A stretch of 6,009 nt of DNA, from contig SLFV01000272.1 of the NCBI GenBank assembly GCA_007124075.1, positions 1-6,009 on the forward strand, given 5' to 3'. A program made the position numbers and the translations under genes. Below the pieces are notes generated by a model. It saw only the letters and a list, made by a program, of their open reading frames with translations, had not been told where the DNA came from and searched no databases. This stretch comes from Roseimaritima sp. GTDB taxonomy: Bacteria; Planctomycetota; Planctomycetia; Pirellulales; Pirellulaceae. This document shows positions 5,186-6,009 of this stretch, one piece after another. How positions within the stretch are numbered: position 1 is the first letter of the stretch; every line of letters begins with the position of its first letter.

Positions 5186-6009
5186 CCTCTGTCGTCCGCG
5201 TCGCGCCCGAATTTATTCCTTGCTTCTGCATCGATTTGCGATGAAACAACCAAAACAAATCTTAAAAGCCATTACTTTGCCGATGATCCGCGCGGGTTCA
5301 GGCACCCGCTGCCCAGATGTGCCCCAAAGCCGCTGCCAGAGGAGGCACCTGGGCTGGTTGGTTTGCTGGCTGGCTGTCCCGCTTTCCCTAGGTTGCTCGC
5401 ACCTCCCCAGCCACCGGCATGCCGCCCTTTGCGAACCGGAATGTTTGGAGACCGATTTTGCATTCCAACCACCTCTGGCAGGCACGCAAAATACTCAAAA
5501 ATGTGTTCAAGAGTTGCCTTGCGAGGCAGTTCCGGTTGCACCCGGCACCTATGTCAACGCCTGGAGCGACACAATGGCGGAGTCTGCCGACCGTCAACAC
5601 GAAATCATTACACGAAACTACTGGTATCAAGGGGGCGAGCAACTGGGGCCCGATGGCCGCCTGCGGGTAACGCAAATCGCGGAAAGTTTTGCCCAATATC
5701 CCCGAATTGTGCTTTTGGAAGAAGAGCCGGTGGCGATCGCTAGGGAGCAAAGCTACGAGGAGGCCTTGGAACAGACGCGTCAGTTAAACCTGCAACGCAA
5801 AAACGCAGTGATTGATGCCTTGGCCCAGCAAGGCATCTCCGGTGCGGAATCGATGGTCCTATTCACCACCGATCGCAGTGTCGGAGTCCGCGGTGTCGAA
5901 GCTCCCAACGTCTACAATGCGCAATACTCCGGCGGCATGGGCATGGGGGGGCGCGGCGGTATGTTCGGTGGTGGAATGGGGGGCATGTTCGGAGGCGGAA
6001 TGATGGGAG
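5169..6009 (+). CDS. Lipoprotein coupled to the secretin, possible OmpA/CpaD-like domain, Gly/Met-rich tail (partial, runs off the end)
   Basis: The frame stays open to base 6009, giving at least 280 residues. Residues 64-75 (L-G-W-L-V-C-W-L-A-V-P-L) precede the lipobox L-S-L-G-C with Cys76, so a lipid-anchored envelope protein is likely. The following part is Cys-rich (C88, C92, C109, C115). The segment translated from about 5637 to 5910 reads Q-L-G-P-D-G-R-L-R, I-A-E-S-F-A-Q-Y-P-R-I-V-L-L-E, then N-L-Q-R-K-N-A-V-I-D-A-L-A-Q-Q-G-I. This is reminiscent of OmpA-like and CpaD proteins; that is inference from pattern only. The tail from about 5931 is Gly/Met/Phe-rich. GTG 5169 has a strong GGAGG and overlaps the secretin, but leaves a long n-region before the lipobox. 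ATG 5241, ATG 5283 and GTG 5319 are alternatives; 5319 gives the most normal signal peptide, without a ribosome binding site. Confidence 0.8.
   Translation, partial: MILCNNLCRPRRARIYSLLLHRFAMKQPKQILKAITLPMIRAGSGTRCPDVPQSRCQRRHLGWLVCWLAVPLSLGCSHLPSHRHAALCEPECLETDFAFQPPLAGTQNTQKCVQELPCEAVPVAPGTYVNAWSDTMAESADRQHEIITRNYWYQGGEQLGPDGRLRVTQIAESFAQYPRIVLLEEEPVAIAREQSYEEALEQTRQLNLQRKNAVIDALAQQGISGAESMVLFTTDRSVGVRGVEAPNVYNAQYSGGMGMGGRGGMFGGGMGGMFGGGMMG
5958..6005 (+). repeat. 24-base in-frame tandem repeat in the Gly/Met-rich tail
   Basis: Two units, 5958-5981 and 5982-6005, encode G-M-F-G-G-G-M-G and G-M-F-G-G-G-M-M. The DNA differs mainly at third codon positions. More units may follow beyond the window. 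Confidence 0.75.

Noticed and set aside
5363..5750. Open frames in other frames over the lipoprotein gene, on both strands
   Set aside because: The lipoprotein frame has a lipobox, a ribosome binding site and a patterned domain; the others have none.
1..6009. tRNA, rRNA, CRISPR array, transposase or phage genes
   Set aside because: None of the expected motifs or regularly spaced repeats were seen on either strand.

Overview
The window looks like chromosomal DNA from a planctomycete, most likely a Pirellulaceae (Rhodopirellula-like) member. The clues are a lipoprotein start with a C-A-G-L-R-x-P-x-I-D-P-T-G motif, an ECF-type sigma factor of planctomycete style, dispersed GC-rich repeats that read 'cctgttgaaaaaggg' on one strand, mostly weak Shine-Dalgarno sites, and a CpaC-like secretin with a long C-terminal extension. 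This placement rests on remembered family features, not on a search.

Layout: (1) 147-1, minus strand: the first 49 codons of a lipoprotein gene leaving the window on the left. (2) 148-565: a 418-base divergent spacer with a long imperfect inverted repeat (217-276), a dispersed-repeat arm and no convincing gene. (3) 566-1222, plus: an ECF-type sigma-70 factor. (4) 1223-1330: a convergent junction with a second copy of the dispersed repeat and GC-rich hairpins, which also supply the last codons and stop of the next gene. (5) 1304-1855, minus: an unrecognised 183-residue protein. (6) 1856-2131: a spacer with two mutually exclusive hairpins. (7) 2132-3052, minus: endonuclease IV (nfo), with all nine metal ligands present. 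(8) 3053-3301: a divergent spacer. (9) 3302-5185, plus: an exported secretin of the CpaC/RcpA type. (10) 5169 to beyond 6009, plus: a lipoprotein overlapping the secretin by 17 bases. It has a possible OmpA/CpaD-like domain and a Gly/Met-rich tail, and is cut by the window end.

The secretin and the downstream lipoprotein form the clearest functional unit. They overlap, the second has a strong ribosome binding site inside the first, and both products should reach the periplasm or outer membrane. This matches the CpaC-CpaD order of Tad/Flp pilus loci, but no CpaB gene lies upstream in the window, since nfo is divergent. The sigma factor, endonuclease IV and the 183-residue protein appear to be separate transcription units. 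No tRNA, rRNA, CRISPR array, transposase or phage gene was seen.
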